This document shows, piece after piece, positions 8,357-17,276 of a DNA stretch of 59,876 bases. The notes beneath the pieces are model-generated. The model was given only the letters and a program-made list of their open reading frames with translations, was not told where the DNA came from and made no database searches. The stretch comes from Colivivens sp963594655. GTDB taxonomy: Bacteria; Bacteroidota; Bacteroidia; Bacteroidales; Bacteroidaceae. A program made the position numbers and the translations under genes. Each line of letters opens with the position of its first letter. Position 1 is the first letter of the stretch. The stretch spans positions 1 to 59,876 of the forward strand of contig CAVBFD010000009.1 of NCBI GenBank assembly GCA_963594655.1, given 5' to 3'.

Positions 8357-9637
8357 TCAAATCAATCTGACTACCGCTTTATTGGTGATTTTCCATCCTC
8401 CGTCCACTTTCTCCGCTGTTCCCAGTTTCTCAGCAAGGATTTCCACTGGAGCAGCTACGGTGTTGAGAATCTTACATGCCGGCTTGACCATCGTGTCCAT
8501 GGACACAAGTGCCGCACTTATGGCTTCCGGGGTGTTCAGTATCTGGAATGTGGCGGTGGTGTCGTCATTTGTCTTCAGCATGTAAAGGGATGTTCCCACT
8601 TCAATCTCCGAACAACCGTTCATGAACACACCGTCCACTGGTATCGGGTAGAACATCACGGACGAGTAGTTCTTAGGACGCTGGTGCTTCTCCTGCTGGG
8701 GCTGCACCTTTACTTCCGGTTGAGGTTCTGTCTCACTGAACAGTGTCTGTGGCACCGGGTTGTGCTTCTCAGTGGTTACAGTGTTCACCGCTGTTTCCTT
8801 CTTTTGCGGTTCCACCGTCTCTGTCACCACCGGCTTGACCGGTTCCACCGTGGCTTTTGCCGCTACGGTAGCGGTAGCTGACTTCTTCTCTTTTCTCGCA
8901 GCCTTGATGTTGTCTATCTCTATCTCCGCCGCCTTGATGCGTTCGATGAGTCTCAGACGTTCAGTGCGGTACTGCTCCATCGTGACTGACTCCTCTGTCT
9001 TGTGCGCGTTCCTTCTTGAACGGATGAACACGAGCAGACATATTGTCAGCACAATGTACATGACGAACGACACGAGAGCCGCTTCCCAAAACGAAAGTCC
9101 GGCTACTGCGTCCGCGTTGTCTCCGTCAGTGGAGTCCTGAGCGGTTGACTGTTCCGCGTTGTCATCAGAGGCAGTCTCCTCTACAGGCTGTATGTCGGGA
9201 GTGGTACTGGACGGCTGCTGCGGCTCTGCCTGTTGATCCGCACCGCTTTCCTCTTCGTCTCCGTCTCCATCACTTGCCGTTCCCTGGGCCTTTATCTTCT
9301 CCACGTCCGCCTTGTATTCCTTGCTTGCGCCGGAAGGGACACTGGCATCGACATCACTGGCGGATGTGGCGTTTATGATTCTGTTGACACGGCTCTGTTC
9401 AGTCGCGTCCGTAATCTTCTTTATGGCGGCACTCACGACCTTATCCTTCTGGAAGTCGCCGAATGACTTGAATTCCGTTACATTAAGACGGGCTATCTGC
9501 TGACCTTCAGACTTGTTGTAGAACGCCTGCTGGAGAGTCCACTTCAGCGCGCAGATCTTCTTTTGTTCAAGAGTCTGTGCGTTAAGCCCGCAAACCATGG
9601 TCAGGCAACAGCCGATTATCAATAGTATTCGCTTCAT
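8357..9637 (-). CDS. Uncharacterised exported single-pass membrane protein
   Basis: About 426 residues, not a recognised family. The start MKRILLIIG is chosen because it gives a clean signal peptide (to about residue 20, GLNAQ) and because a good promoter lies just upstream; a 23-codon longer frame would run through that promoter. Order: small periplasmic helical domain (25-110), acidic Ser/Asp/Glu/Gln-rich linker (118-178), one membrane helix (184-205, WEAALVSFVMYIVLTICLLVFI), basic coiled coil (215-252), Lys/Pro/Val-rich linker (255-325) and a C-terminal beta-rich domain with FMNGCSEIEVGTSLYML and ending in MVKPACKIL...KITNKAVVRLI. The design suggests a link between periplasm and cytoplasm. 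No function is assigned. Confidence 0.8.
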   Translation of the reverse strand: MKRILLIIGCCLTMVCGLNAQTLEQKKICALKWTLQQAFYNKSEGQQIARLNVTEFKSFGDFQKDKVVSAAIKKITDATEQSRVNRIINATSASDVDASVPSGASKEYKADVEKIKAQGTASDGDGDEEESGADQQAEPQQPSSTTPDIQPVEETASDDNAEQSTAQDSTDGDNADAVAGLSFWEAALVSFVMYIVLTICLLVFIRSRRNAHKTEESVTMEQYRTERLRLIERIKAAEIEIDNIKAARKEKKSATATVAAKATVEPVKPVVTETVEPQKKETAVNTVTTEKHNPVPQTLFSETEPQPEVKVQPQQEKHQRPKNYSSVMFYPIPVDGVFMNGCSEIEVGTSLYMLKTNDDTTATFQILNTPEAISAALVSMDTMVKPACKILNTVAAPVEILAEKLGTAEKVDGGWKITNKAVVRLI

Positions 9638-9676
9638 TTTATCCGCATTTATAAACCTACATACAGAATAGTCGTG

Positions 9677-9706
9677 CAAAGATACCATAAATAACGGTAA
9701 CGGCAA
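9677..9706 (-). promoter_or_regulatory. Full Bacteroidetes promoter (TTG-N19-TATCTTTG)
   Basis: On the minus strand, TTG (9704-9706) is followed after exactly 19 nt by TATCTTTG (9677-9684), which lies 39 nt before the start at 9637. This matches the primary sigma consensus of the phylum and may drive the whole run from this gene through the tRNA to the chromate transporters. Confidence 0.8.
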
Positions 9707-9768
9707 GGGGAATTAATTCATTTTTGCATAAAAATCCTGTGATTAGTCCAGTTTGAGCGGAAAATGGT

Positions 9769-9776
9769 TACCTTTG
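9769..9776 (+). promoter_or_regulatory. -7 box TACCTTTG for PH-domain protein and dacB
   Basis: TACCTTTG ends 23 nt before the start at 9800. No TTG at the canonical distance is seen. It is divergent from the promoter at 9677-9706. Confidence 0.6.
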
Positions 9777-9799
9777 CATAAAGGAAAGAGTTCTATATC

Positions 9800-10213
9800 A
9801 TGATTCCAACAAGGACATTCCATGCCCGGATACAGGCGGGCAACTGGATTCTTATTTTCATGCTGCTTATAGTAAGCGTCTATTTCATTTGGATTAAAGT
9901 GGGAGTGCTGATAGCGGTGTCATTGCTCCTGTCGATTCTTGTCATCGAACGGAGCATACACACGGAGTACAGGATCAGCCGTGACTCGTTGGTCGTCCAC
10001 CGTGGCAGACTGTCGAAAGACATAGTGGTTCCGATGTCAGACATACGGAGTCTTACCAAAACCTACCGTTTGAAGATTGGCTACAGGATGTTTTCGCCTT
10101 ACGTCATCGTGGAGTATGGAAACCGGAAGACCGTTGTGGTTTTCCCGGATAACATCGACGGATTTATCAAACAAGTAAAAGATATTAAGGAGAAGAGAGA
10201 TGAGGGTTGTTGA
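9800..10213 (+). CDS. Bacterial PH-domain membrane protein (YdbS/YdbT-like)
   Basis: A 137-residue protein with two membrane helices (about 15-32 and 34-50) followed by a bacterial PH-like domain (about 52-135) with the typical EYRISRDSLVVHRGRLSKDIVVPMSDIRSL layout. Such proteins sit in the inner membrane; their ligands are not known. It overlaps the dacB start by 14 nt and so is co-expressed with it. A link to cell-wall work is inference from this overlap only. Confidence 0.8.
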   Translation: MIPTRTFHARIQAGNWILIFMLLIVSVYFIWIKVGVLIAVSLLLSILVIERSIHTEYRISRDSLVVHRGRLSKDIVVPMSDIRSLTKTYRLKIGYRMFSPYVIVEYGNRKTVVVFPDNIDGFIKQVKDIKEKRDEGC

Positions 10214-11477
10214 AAGAAACAATGGGGGACTGAGGCTGGTTCTCCTTTTATGGTTGTGTGTTTCCGGCATGTCTGTATGTGCTGCCGGAAGGACTGATTC
10301 CACGGAACTGGATTGGACGGGTGCCGTACAGAATGAGTTGCGGTTGATAGCAAGTGAGGCGGACAGCAGTTACTACACCACAGGAATTGCCGTGTATGAC
10401 CTTACAGCCGATTCGATACTTTTTGTGTATAACGGACGGAAGCAGTTGCGTCCTGCGTCAACCCAGAAGCTGTTCACTGCCATCACGGCTCTCGACAGGT
10501 TGGGCGCAAGGCACAACTACACCACTTCCGTATATGCCACAGGCAGTCTGACTGTTGATTCCACGGGCCAGTCGGTCTTGAACGGCAACATATATATAAT
10601 AGGGGATTTCGACCCGATGCTTGACAATCTCAGTATGGGGGATATTGTCTCGTCCATAAAAAACATGGGAGTCAGTCGCATCGAGGGGATGCTTGTGGCG
10701 GACTTGTCGATGAAGGACTCCGTGATGCTTGGCAGTGGATGGTGTTGGGACGACAGGCAACCGATGTTGACCCCACTGAGTGTCAGCGGTGACGCTTACC
10801 TCTGTACAAGAGAGAAACTGAACCGGTACAGTCCGTCCGCCAATTTTCTACTGACCCTACAGCGTATGCTTGAGGCGGACGGTGTCGCTACACGTGGGTG
10901 CGGTATCGGTGATTATTATGCCAACGACTCCAGCGTGCTTGTCTGTACCGTACGCCATTCCATCGGAGATGTACTCCAGCGCATGATGAAGGAGAGCGAC
11001 AACCTGTATGCCGAGTCCATGTTCTACCAGTTGGCCGCCGACCGGAAGAAACGTGTCGGTTGGAAAGACTGCCGCGCGGTGGTGGAGGGTGTGGCGGCCG
11101 CCGCCGGCATTCCCGAGTCCGACGTGAGGGTTGCCGATGGCTGTGGCTTGTCTCTCTACAACTACACAACCGCCTTTGCCGAGGTGTTGATGCTGCGTTA
11201 TGCCTACAAAAAAAGAGAGACCGTGTTCAGGTCTCTCTATGAGTCATTGCCTGTGGCAGGTGTTGACGGTACACTGAAGAGGAGGATGAAGACAGGCAAG
11301 GCGTTCCGTAATGTGCGTGCCAAGACTGGAACGGTGACTGGGGTCAGTTCCCTTGCCGGCTATCTTACCGCCGCCAACGGTCATGTGTTGGCTTTCTCCA
11401 TAATCAGCAACGGACTGAGGAAAGCGGCTGAGGGGTGTGCCTTGCAAGACCGCATCTGTCAGGTGTTGTGTGAATGA
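10200..11477 (+). CDS. dacB: D-alanyl-D-alanine carboxypeptidase/endopeptidase, PBP4 (S13)
   Basis: A 425-residue periplasmic penicillin-binding protein that trims and cuts peptidoglycan cross-links. After a signal peptide (about 1-28), the three active-site motifs are present: SxxK as STQK at 87-90, SxN as SDN in ESDNLYAES, and KTG in RAKTGTVTG near the C-terminus. The inserted domain between SxxK and SxN, typical of S13, is seen. The start ATG lies inside the end of the PH-domain gene, just after a purine-rich AGGAGAAGAG. Length is usual for the family. Confidence 0.93.
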   Translation: MRVVERNNGGLRLVLLLWLCVSGMSVCAAGRTDSTELDWTGAVQNELRLIASEADSSYYTTGIAVYDLTADSILFVYNGRKQLRPASTQKLFTAITALDRLGARHNYTTSVYATGSLTVDSTGQSVLNGNIYIIGDFDPMLDNLSMGDIVSSIKNMGVSRIEGMLVADLSMKDSVMLGSGWCWDDRQPMLTPLSVSGDAYLCTREKLNRYSPSANFLLTLQRMLEADGVATRGCGIGDYYANDSSVLVCTVRHSIGDVLQRMMKESDNLYAESMFYQLAADRKKRVGWKDCRAVVEGVAAAAGIPESDVRVADGCGLSLYNYTTAFAEVLMLRYAYKKRETVFRSLYESLPVAGVDGTLKRRMKTGKAFRNVRAKTGTVTGVSSLAGYLTAANGHVLAFSIISNGLRKAAEGCALQDRICQVLCE

Positions 11478-11507
11478 CCTGATGCCTTCTGTCAGCCGAC
11501 AGGACTG

Positions 11508-12800
11508 TCACTCCCAATAGAGCGGTGTCTTGTTGATGTCCCATTTATGGTCTTTCGGGAAGTCATCCCCTTCCCATGCCTTCTTGCTTGTCCATTTCTC
11601 GGCAGGATCAGTCCAGAAGGGATCGTCTGCCGGAAGCCCGAGAGGCAGGAACGCAAGACCTGTCATGTAGAGCGATCCGTTGTTGGTGTACCAGTCGGCC
11701 ACATTCGGGTGATTGCCCACGAAACCGATGGTCAGGAAGCCCTTCTCGTTGAAGTTGTTCGCTTTCAGAAACATGTTCTTGGCTACGGCTGTGAGTCCGG
11801 CGCGTACCTGTCCGTTGTGCAGCTCGGCCGGCAACTGTTTCTTCCATGCCAGTTGCGCCAGTGGCTGGAACACCGCCATACGGTACGGTATACTGCGTCC
11901 CACTACAGGGAATGTTCCCTCCGGGGAGATGAAACGCTCCAGAATGACACTGAATTTCTGCATCCTCGTTCTGGCAATCTCCAACCGTTTCTTCGAACCG
12001 TTAAGGTTGCCTGTGTTGCGGGCGAGCCAGGTGTCGTTGCCGTGCTTGGCGCAAATCATCTCAAGGCACTCGATGTACATTGGTTGGATGACGAACGCGT
12101 TGTAGTAGTCGAAGGCGAACGCGGGACCGTCACTGTACCAGCCGTCGCCCACATACCATTCCTCCACCTTGTTCATCGCCATATGGATGCGGTAACTGTC
12201 GTAGTCCGCGCCCACATACATGAGGAAGCATTCCTCCATTGCCACGAAGAGGTGCCAGTTGGTGTATGGAGCGTCGTAACGCCTCAGGCCCTGCAACTCC
12301 TTTATATAACGTTGTTTGGTCTCGTCGCTCAGTGGTTTCCATAGCGCGTCGAACCCACGGTAGAGGCTTTCCACCAGATAGGCGGCGTCCACGAGGGTCT
12401 GTCCTCCGCTCGACCATCCAAGGTAGTCGGGGCTCTGGGGGTCAACGGCGTTGGCGTACGCTTTCAACGCCCACTCGCGCAGTTGCTTGCGCTTCTGTCC
12501 CTCCGCAGTGTCGTCGTCGGGCAGTGACAGCCATGGAGCCAGCCCCGCCATCATACGTCCGAACGCCTCCATGTAAGCCACTTTCTTGTTGCGGTTGTCC
12601 CATGTGGGACTCAGTTCCAAACCACCGTTGGCGGTGTCCATCTCCTGTTGGAGTGTTCCGTTGGCCATGTTACGAAGTACCGGTTCCGCCATCTGGTACA
12701 TGATGTCCACCCACACCTCACGGTCACTTTTCTCTTTCTTCTTTGCGTCAGTCTGCATGAAGACTCCGCACAGCAATAGCAAAATAAGTAATTTTCTCAT
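11508..12800 (-). CDS. Exported DUF2264 protein
   Basis: A 430-residue DUF2264 protein with a signal peptide (about 1-19, VFMQTDA). Conserved family stretches are YMEAFGRMMAGLAPWL, DYLGWSSGGQTLVDAAYL, NWHLFVAMEE and WYVGDGWYSDGPAFAFDYYNAFVIQPMYIECL. DUF2264 folds as an alpha/alpha barrel like several glycoside hydrolases and lyases; some members are considered glycosidase-like, but no activity is proven from sequence. It is the last gene of a thioesterase-lipoprotein-DUF2264 run with 13 nt to the lipoprotein. Confidence 0.87.
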   Translation of the reverse strand: MRKLLILLLLCGVFMQTDAKKKEKSDREVWVDIMYQMAEPVLRNMANGTLQQEMDTANGGLELSPTWDNRNKKVAYMEAFGRMMAGLAPWLSLPDDDTAEGQKRKQLREWALKAYANAVDPQSPDYLGWSSGGQTLVDAAYLVESLYRGFDALWKPLSDETKQRYIKELQGLRRYDAPYTNWHLFVAMEECFLMYVGADYDSYRIHMAMNKVEEWYVGDGWYSDGPAFAFDYYNAFVIQPMYIECLEMICAKHGNDTWLARNTGNLNGSKKRLEIARTRMQKFSVILERFISPEGTFPVVGRSIPYRMAVFQPLAQLAWKKQLPAELHNGQVRAGLTAVAKNMFLKANNFNEKGFLTIGFVGNHPNVADWYTNNGSLYMTGLAFLPLGLPADDPFWTDPAEKWTSKKAWEGDDFPKDHKWDINKTPLYWE

Positions 12801-12813
12801 GTTCGTATTTTTA

Positions 12814-13428
12814 TCAGTTCTTTCTCTTCATCCGTATCGTGGAATCCTTGTGGACATCGGCAAGTATGAGACTGTCGTCAGTCAACAGGCTTATGTCGAA
12901 CGTGTCGGCATCCGCACTGTTGTAGAGGACCAGCCGTCCGCAGTCCACCGTCCACCTGTCATATCCGTTACCCACGCCATACACGGTGGCGTTTCCGTGA
13001 CCGTCAAGCTCTATATGCTTGCGTCCGTCCGCACCGGCAACCGACCATACGTGCGCCAGTGATGTCAGGTTGACTATGGTCTGTGCCGCCAGTTCGTTGT
13101 CTCCGTCCTCCTTGTAAACCACATCCAGCAGGTCGCCGCTCGTGATGCCTCCGATTGCGTTGTTCTCATAGAAGATGTAAAGGGTGTCGCCCTTCCCGGT
13201 CAACAGTTCGAGCGAATGCATCGAGGTTCCGTCACCCGCCCTTCCCCTTGTCTCGTTCCATTCCGCGGCAGTGTCACTTCCGGATGGCGTGGCAGGGACT
13301 GTCACGGTGTCTTCGACGGACGCGCTGTCGTCCTGTCGCCTGTCACCGCCTGAACCGCCGGCGCATGACCCCAGACAGAGGGTTGCGGTGACAAAGCCTG
13401 TCAATAAAGTAAGTCGTGGTGTATTCAT
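12814..13428 (-). CDS. Lipocalin-like lipoprotein
   Basis: A 204-residue lipoprotein. The lipobox LGSC puts the lipidated Cys at about residue 22, followed by a Gly/Asp/Ser/Thr-rich tether (to about 70). The remainder reads as a small beta barrel with alternating strands (HVWSVAGADGRKHIELDGHGNATVYGVGNGYDRWTVDCGRLVLY), a pattern seen in Bacteroidetes lipocalin-like lipoproteins. Ligand and role are unknown. It lies between a thioesterase and DUF2264 in the same direction. Confidence 0.75.
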   Translation of the reverse strand: MNTPRLTLLTGFVTATLCLGSCAGGSGGDRRQDDSASVEDTVTVPATPSGSDTAAEWNETRGRAGDGTSMHSLELLTGKGDTLYIFYENNAIGGITSGDLLDVVYKEDGDNELAAQTIVNLTSLAHVWSVAGADGRKHIELDGHGNATVYGVGNGYDRWTVDCGRLVLYNSADADTFDISLLTDDSLILADVHKDSTIRMKRKN

Positions 13429-13446
13429 ATTGATGGTTGCTTGTTC

Positions 13447-13872
13447 TTATGGTTGACTGTCACTGACCAGAACCTTGTTTATGACCCTTGCGGTGGACAA
13501 CAGGTTCTGCTGTCCGTCGAAGACATCGACGTTCCACACGTGTAGGGTGCGACCGGTATGGATGACTGACGCGCGGGCGGTGACGGTGCCGTCGGGCGGT
13601 GACATCCGCACATGGTTGCCCGACACCTCTATTCCGCACACCTGCGCCCCGAGTCCCGCCACATGCAGCGAACCGGCTCCGGCGGCGGTCTCCGCCATTG
13701 TCAGGTACGCGCCTCCGTGTACCACACCCATGTGCTGGATGTTGGCAGGAGAAACAGGCATCTCCACAACAGCAAACTCGTCATCGGTCGGAACGAATGT
13801 CATTCCGAGAGTCTCCATCATAGTACCCTTGGAGAGGGCGTTCATCAGTTCACATTCCTGCTGTGTAAGCAT
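13447..13872 (-). CDS. PaaI-family hotdog thioesterase
   Basis: A 141-residue hotdog-fold acyl-CoA thioesterase of the PaaI/YbgC group. The signature HMGVVHGGAYLTMAETAAGAGS (near residues 47-68) contains the HGG motif, with the catalytic acid expected in the following helix (AE). It probably hydrolyses small or aromatic acyl-CoAs; the exact substrate is open. It heads a three-gene run and has a -7 box directly upstream. Confidence 0.87.
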   Translation of the reverse strand: MLTQQECELMNALSKGTMMETLGMTFVPTDDEFAVVEMPVSPANIQHMGVVHGGAYLTMAETAAGAGSLHVAGLGAQVCGIEVSGNHVRMSPPDGTVTARASVIHTGRTLHVWNVDVFDGQQNLLSTARVINKVLVSDSQP

Positions 13873-13898
13873 ATTGTCAGATTAAAGAGTATCTTGTG

Positions 13899-13906
13899 CA
13901 AAGGTA
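13899..13906 (-). promoter_or_regulatory. -7 box TACCTTTG for the thioesterase run
   Basis: TACCTTTG on the minus strand, 27 nt before the start codon at 13872. Directly behind it is A-rich sequence without a clear TTG element. Confidence 0.55.
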
Positions 13907-14011
13907 ATGAAATATAATTGAAGAACAAAAAAAAGTGTGTTATTATACCGTATTTGACCGTCATGAACCATTTCTATGCCCTGTTTATTTCGTTTTCTGA
14001 TTGATTTGTAC

Positions 14012-14019
14012 TAATTTTG
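14012..14019 (+). promoter_or_regulatory. -7 box TAATTTTG for acyltransferase-GT4
   Basis: TAATTTTG ends 71 nt before the start at 14090, leaving an untranslated leader of about 65 nt. No TTG at canonical spacing was found. Confidence 0.45.
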
Positions 14020-14089
14020 CCGTCAATAACAGTGGGTGTGGACAGTAGCTCTGCACGACACGACAGTCATAACCGCTACATCATAAGGA

Positions 14090-15187
14090 ATGGATACACA
14101 ACAGCCGGCAATATACAAGCCACTGGCAGGCAACAAGACAAGGATGGAATGGATTGATGCCATGCGTGGCTTCACCATGATTATGGTGGTGGCATACCAC
14201 GTAAGCACCAACGGGTTCGGCGAACAGGAGAAGACCTCCATGGCTCTTCCCCTGCTCGTCCTCTTCCGTATGCCGCTGTTCTTCTTCATAAGCGGTTTCC
14301 TTGCCTACAAGGCCGACTTCAACTGGACATCCGGGCGGTTGGGTATGATGATATGGAAGAAAATCAAGATACAGGTGATTCCCACCCTGGTGTTCCTGCT
14401 CATCTCCATCATCATAAGACAGAAGTACTTCAGTGACGGACTTGAGCTTGCGGTCAACTCGCCTACCAAGTCGGGGTATTGGTTCACCATCTCGCTCCTG
14501 CAGATGTTCATCCTCTACTACCTCTTCTCGTTCTTCGAGACTAAATGCAAGGTGCGGAGCTGGATTCCCATAACGGTGTTGTGGTTCATCGCCTTGGTGG
14601 TGTACGCAACCCTCTACATGCCTTCGTGGTTCACATACCCGAAACCCAACGAGGTACACTGGATCAGCATCAGTTGTTTCGTGCAGACCATGAGGTATTT
14701 CCACTTCTTCCTGTTCGGCAACATCGTACACAGGTACTGGGGCGGTTGGCAGAAACTGTTCGACTCCAAGTGGTTCTTCCCTCTGATTGTGGTGGTCGTG
14801 GTTTTCTGCTGTTCCGACATATTCAAGTGGCACAACCTCAAGTTCCAGTGGACCAACCTGCCGCGCACCACCGCCATGTACATCCTGTTGACGATAGTGT
14901 TCATGTCCTTCCGCTACTACAAGGACAACTTCACGCGGCAGCACTGGATTGGACGTTTCCTGCAATATATAGGAGTGAGGACACTGGACATCTACCTGAT
15001 CCATTTCCTTTTCCTGCCCAATCTGACGATGGTGGGGGATTTCATCAACAGCAACAGGAAGAATTTCGTGATTGACGTGACGGAATCGGTGGTGGTGGCA
15101 CTGCTGGTCATCGGTTTCAGCTGTCTCGTGTCAAGTATACTGAGGATAAGTCCCCTGTTCAAGAAATATCTGTTCGGACGTAAATAA
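14090..15187 (+). CDS. Membrane acyltransferase, acyltransferase-3 family
   Basis: A 365-residue polytopic membrane enzyme with about ten hydrophobic segments, of the OafA/NodX type that moves acetyl or similar groups onto surface glycans. The family's first motif is clear: EWIDAMRGFTMIMVVAYHVS, with the conserved R and H. The closing helix is followed by a basic tail. It is 11 nt upstream of a GT4 gene, which supports a role in modifying a polysaccharide or glycolipid. Acceptor unknown. Confidence 0.85.
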   Translation: MDTQQPAIYKPLAGNKTRMEWIDAMRGFTMIMVVAYHVSTNGFGEQEKTSMALPLLVLFRMPLFFFISGFLAYKADFNWTSGRLGMMIWKKIKIQVIPTLVFLLISIIIRQKYFSDGLELAVNSPTKSGYWFTISLLQMFILYYLFSFFETKCKVRSWIPITVLWFIALVVYATLYMPSWFTYPKPNEVHWISISCFVQTMRYFHFFLFGNIVHRYWGGWQKLFDSKWFFPLIVVVVVFCCSDIFKWHNLKFQWTNLPRTTAMYILLTIVFMSFRYYKDNFTRQHWIGRFLQYIGVRTLDIYLIHFLFLPNLTMVGDFINSNRKNFVIDVTESVVVALLVIGFSCLVSSILRISPLFKKYLFGRK

Positions 15188-15198
15188 AAACGGTTAGC

Positions 15199-16452
15199 AT
15201 GAAAGTATATTTTTATCATACGCAGGATCTGAACATGATCCATAAGAGATGGAAGGAAGGCCATTTTCCGGCACACTTCCTGTATGGCGCGACCCACCTG
15301 CCCAAGTATGGTGTGGAGGTGGTCATGCATAAGTACAAGGCCATCAGCAGCCACTTCCAGTTGATGCTTTATGTGGCATGGAGGGTACTCATCTGTAAGG
15401 ATCATTTTGATGCCATCTATGCCACGGATACCATTGGTATGGAACTCGTCATCTTCCTCCGCGCGCTTCATATCTACCGCAAACCGGTAGTCGTGTGGCA
15501 GCGTACACCGATAGTGAAGTCCGACAACGCTTTCCGTGAGATGGTGTCAAAGATACTGTACAGGGGCATCGACCATCTGTTCTTCTTCAGTGAGTCGCTT
15601 ATAAGTGAGTCGCTCAAGAGTTCCAAGGCAAAGGAGTCCCGTATGCAGGTGTGCCACTGGGGTGCGGATTTGGAAAACTACGACCGCTTGATGAAGGAAT
15701 ATCCGGTGGAGAAGCATGAGGGTTTCATATCCACAGGCAAGGAGAAGAGGGACATGCCCACACTCATCCGCGCGTTCAGTGCCACTGGACAGGAACTGAG
15801 TGTCTATGTCGCCTATAACGCCTATGGCGACAACTACCTTGAGATTCTCAACGACCTGCGTCCTTCAGCCAACATACATATCAACTTTATCAACGGTTTC
15901 ATCCCGAATGAGTTGGCACAGAAGGTGTGGGCATCCAAGTGTGTCGCAATCTGCTGTCAGGAAACCAACTACGCTGTGGGACTCACCACTCTGGTGGAGG
16001 CCCTGGCACTGGGACTGCCTGTCATCGCCACCGGCAATGCCGCCTATCCTTTCGACATTGAGAAGGAAGGGGTGGGAATCGTCGTCCCCTATTATGACTC
16101 GGTGGCGTGGGAGAAGGCCATACGTTACATAGTCAGCAATCCAGGTGACGCTGCTGTCATGGGAAGGAAAGCAAGGGCATTGGCTGAGAAAATCTATAAT
16201 CTGGACAACTGTGCGAAGGAGGTGGCTGAGGCGATAGTAGCCCTGTCAACGGTGTCCGCCGAACAGACGGCTTCTGAAGGTGGTGAGAAAACACCACAGA
16301 GGACATCGCCCACGATTGAACGGATTAAAAGTTGGGTGCCGGAGAGGGAACTGTTGATGGAGGCAATAGGCAAGACAGTTTCCGCCGCGCGGCAGGCCCT
16401 TAACTGGACTGTAAGCAAGATAAGGGAACTTATCAATCAGAGCAGACAGTGA
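15199..16452 (+). CDS. Glycosyltransferase, GT4-like
   Basis: A 417-residue GT-B fold glycosyltransferase. The C-terminal half has the donor-binding layout INGFIPNELAQKVWASKCVAICC ... GLTTLVEALALGLPVIATGNAA, where the conserved acid E lies in LVEAL. The N-terminal half (MKVYFYHTQDLNMIHKRW) is the acceptor domain. A C-terminal extension of about 60 residues follows the canonical domain. It is in one transcript with the acyltransferase upstream. Donor and acceptor sugars cannot be read from sequence. Confidence 0.83.
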   Translation: MKVYFYHTQDLNMIHKRWKEGHFPAHFLYGATHLPKYGVEVVMHKYKAISSHFQLMLYVAWRVLICKDHFDAIYATDTIGMELVIFLRALHIYRKPVVVWQRTPIVKSDNAFREMVSKILYRGIDHLFFFSESLISESLKSSKAKESRMQVCHWGADLENYDRLMKEYPVEKHEGFISTGKEKRDMPTLIRAFSATGQELSVYVAYNAYGDNYLEILNDLRPSANIHINFINGFIPNELAQKVWASKCVAICCQETNYAVGLTTLVEALALGLPVIATGNAAYPFDIEKEGVGIVVPYYDSVAWEKAIRYIVSNPGDAAVMGRKARALAEKIYNLDNCAKEVAEAIVALSTVSAEQTASEGGEKTPQRTSPTIERIKSWVPERELLMEAIGKTVSAARQALNWTVSKIRELINQSRQ

Positions 16453-16458
16453 GTGACA

Positions 16459-16482
16459 GGCAGGGGTTTATGCCTACCTGCC
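16459..16482. terminator. Short hairpin between convergent genes
   Basis: GGCAGG (16459-16464) pairs with CCTGCC (16477-16482) around a 12-nt loop, between the GT4 stop (16452) and the CPBP protease stop (16503). The stem is short and there is no T-run, so this is a weak bidirectional terminator call. Confidence 0.4.
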
Positions 16483-16502
16483 GTTACGTGTCTGTTCCAG
16501 TC

Positions 16503-17276
16503 CTATCTCCTTTTCCAGTAATAATAATATAAGGAGAGGCAGACTGCGGCTGTGAATGCCACAAGCGGATAGGTTATACCTGATCCGCCACACACTTCAG
16601 TAAGAGTCGTCTCGGGACGGTTGCGGAACACGTTCATCAGAATGACGGACATGCCGTTGTTCAGTATGTGGCATACGGTCGATGGAATGATACTTCCACT
16701 TTTCACGTAGAGTATCGCAAACAGGAAGCCTATGACGAAGGCGAAGGGGATTTGTGCGGGATTGAAATGAACGGCGGCGAACAGCAGGGCGGACACTGTC
16801 ATTGCAGTCCATGGACGCACACCGTGGTGGGTCATCGTCCTAATGACTGCACTCCGGAACACCAGCTCTTCCGCTACAGGCCCTGTGATGACGATGGACA
16901 CGATTCCCAGAAACCTGGACGACATACCAAGCATCATCCGCTCCGTCGTGTTCTCCAGTTGCATCACCTCAGTAAGCACGTTGAAGCAGAACACGCCACA
17001 GAGGGCGGCAAAAATCATAATCGGAGCCCACTTCCAACGGCATGTCCGTGGGTTAACCTCACGGCTAAGGTCTTGTCCCATGCGGACCTGTATGAGTCCT
17101 GTGACCACAATGGAAAGTAACGAGGCGCAGATGCATGTCACAGCCATGATGTCCGGAGATACGGAACCGCCTGTAAGGAGACCGACCACCAGTCCCACTG
17201 CCATCTGTGACAGACAGAACACGAGGAAGACTGTAGCCACCCCTATCGCGGCTCTCCATCCGTCAAGTGTGTTCAT
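16503..17276 (-). CDS. CPBP-family intramembrane glutamic endopeptidase
   Basis: A 257-residue membrane protein with about seven to eight helices of the CAAX protease/bacteriocin-processing (Abi) family. Motif 1 is GPVAEELVFRSAVIRTM with the EE pair and R; motif 2 is LLFAAVHFNPAQIPFAF with the His; motif 3 is VCHILNNGMSV with His/Asn. The catalytic set is therefore complete. Substrate unknown. The start overlaps the murI stop by 4 nt, placing it last in the apt-to-murI run. Confidence 0.88.
   Translation of the reverse strand: MNTLDGWRAAIGVATVFLVFCLSQMAVGLVVGLLTGGSVSPDIMAVTCICASLLSIVVTGLIQVRMGQDLSREVNPRTCRWKWAPIMIFAALCGVFCFNVLTEVMQLENTTERMMLGMSSRFLGIVSIVITGPVAEELVFRSAVIRTMTHHGVRPWTAMTVSALLFAAVHFNPAQIPFAFVIGFLFAILYVKSGSIIPSTVCHILNNGMSVILMNVFRNRPETTLTEVCGGSGITYPLVAFTAAVCLSLYYYYWKRR

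Noticed and set aside
14081..15004. 307-codon frame on the minus strand
   Set aside because: Antisense to the acyltransferase; very His/Glu/Gln-rich with no fold.
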